Assembly: GCA_030744635.1 (NCBI GenBank) | Contig: JASLQE010000007.1 | Span: 1-6,170, forward strand | DNA length: 6,170 nucleotides | Direction: 5' to 3' | From: Dehalococcoidia bacterium | Lineage (GTDB): Bacteria; Chloroflexota; Dehalococcoidia; JACVQG01; JAHKAY01 | Part shown: one piece after another, positions 6,078 through 6,170 of the stretch | Layout of the letters: each line of letters begins with the position of its first letter | Numbering within the stretch: position 1 is the first letter of the stretch | The notes under the pieces: generated by a model | Told to the model about the DNA's origin: nothing | The model's input: the letters and a program-made list of their open reading frames with translations, nothing else | The model's database searches: none | Translations under genes and position numbers: made by a program

Positions 6078-6170
6078 GACCCCAGGGCTGGGTGGGGGGC
6101 CGTGGCCCTGAACCTGGCCATCGCCCGGCTGCTAACAGGGGAGAGGGACGGCCTGATAGAGGAGGTGGCC
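6078..6170 (+). pseudogene. In-frame continuation of the ADP-ribosylglycohydrolase beyond the TGA
   Basis: Directly after the TGA, the same frame reads DPRAGWGAVALNLAIARLL and on to the window edge without another stop. Joined to the preceding SSIITH, it gives ITH-x-DPRAGWGAVALNLAIA, which is the expected next helix of the family. The reading frame is therefore preserved across the stop, pointing to a single-base substitution or base-call error and not an indel. The right edge cuts the gene, so the rest cannot be assessed. Confidence 0.65.

Noticed and set aside
6085..6099. G-rich run (GGGCTGGGTGGGGGG) as a regulatory G-quadruplex
   Set aside because: It encodes the conserved GWG stretch of the ADP-ribosylglycohydrolase and is explained by GC-rich codon use. 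The third and fourth G-tracts are only one merged run.

Overview
The window is GC-rich, with codon third positions dominated by G and C. All genes lie on the + strand. It looks bacterial: Shine-Dalgarno-like sequences are present, there is one GTG start, and genes are tightly packed. The gene content points to an anaerobe with corrinoid-dependent C1 metabolism. Dehalococcoidia-like Chloroflexota or a Firmicute acetogen would both fit, but there is no rRNA or marker gene to decide, so this is inference only.

Positions 1-5472 hold one operon-like block of five co-directional genes separated by only 6, 6, 17 and 7 bases. In order they are: (1) a UroD/MtaA/CmuA-family methyltransferase cut off by the left edge; (2) an MtrH-family methyltransferase; (3) a second, complete UroD/MtaA-family methyltransferase; (4) a small methyltransferase corrinoid protein with the DxHxxG cobalamin-binding motif; (5) a RACo-type reductive activator of corrinoid proteins, with an N-terminal [2Fe-2S] domain followed by an ASKHA-type ATPase region. 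Together these make a nearly self-contained methyl-transfer system. One methyltransferase (or both UroD-type ones) would load a methyl group from an unknown donor onto the Co(I) corrinoid protein. The MtrH-like protein would pass it to or from a tetrahydropterin such as tetrahydrofolate. The activator would rescue corrinoid oxidised to Co(II). The methyl donor cannot be read from the sequence.

Positions 5473-5588 are a 116-base spacer with no gene. It contains small inverted and direct repeats and possible expression signals for the next gene, but no convincing terminator.

Positions 5589-6170 carry an ADP-ribosylglycohydrolase (DraG/ARH-like) gene. Its reading frame is interrupted by an in-frame TGA at 6075-6077, yet it continues in the same frame with family-like sequence to the right edge. 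This is either a nonsense-mutated gene, a base-call error or, less likely, recoding.

The most interesting points are the composition of the methyltransferase module (two zinc-motif UroD-type enzymes plus MtrH sharing one corrinoid protein), the in-frame TGA, and a recurring GATAGAAT octamer at three gene starts. I saw no RNA genes, CRISPR arrays or mobile elements.
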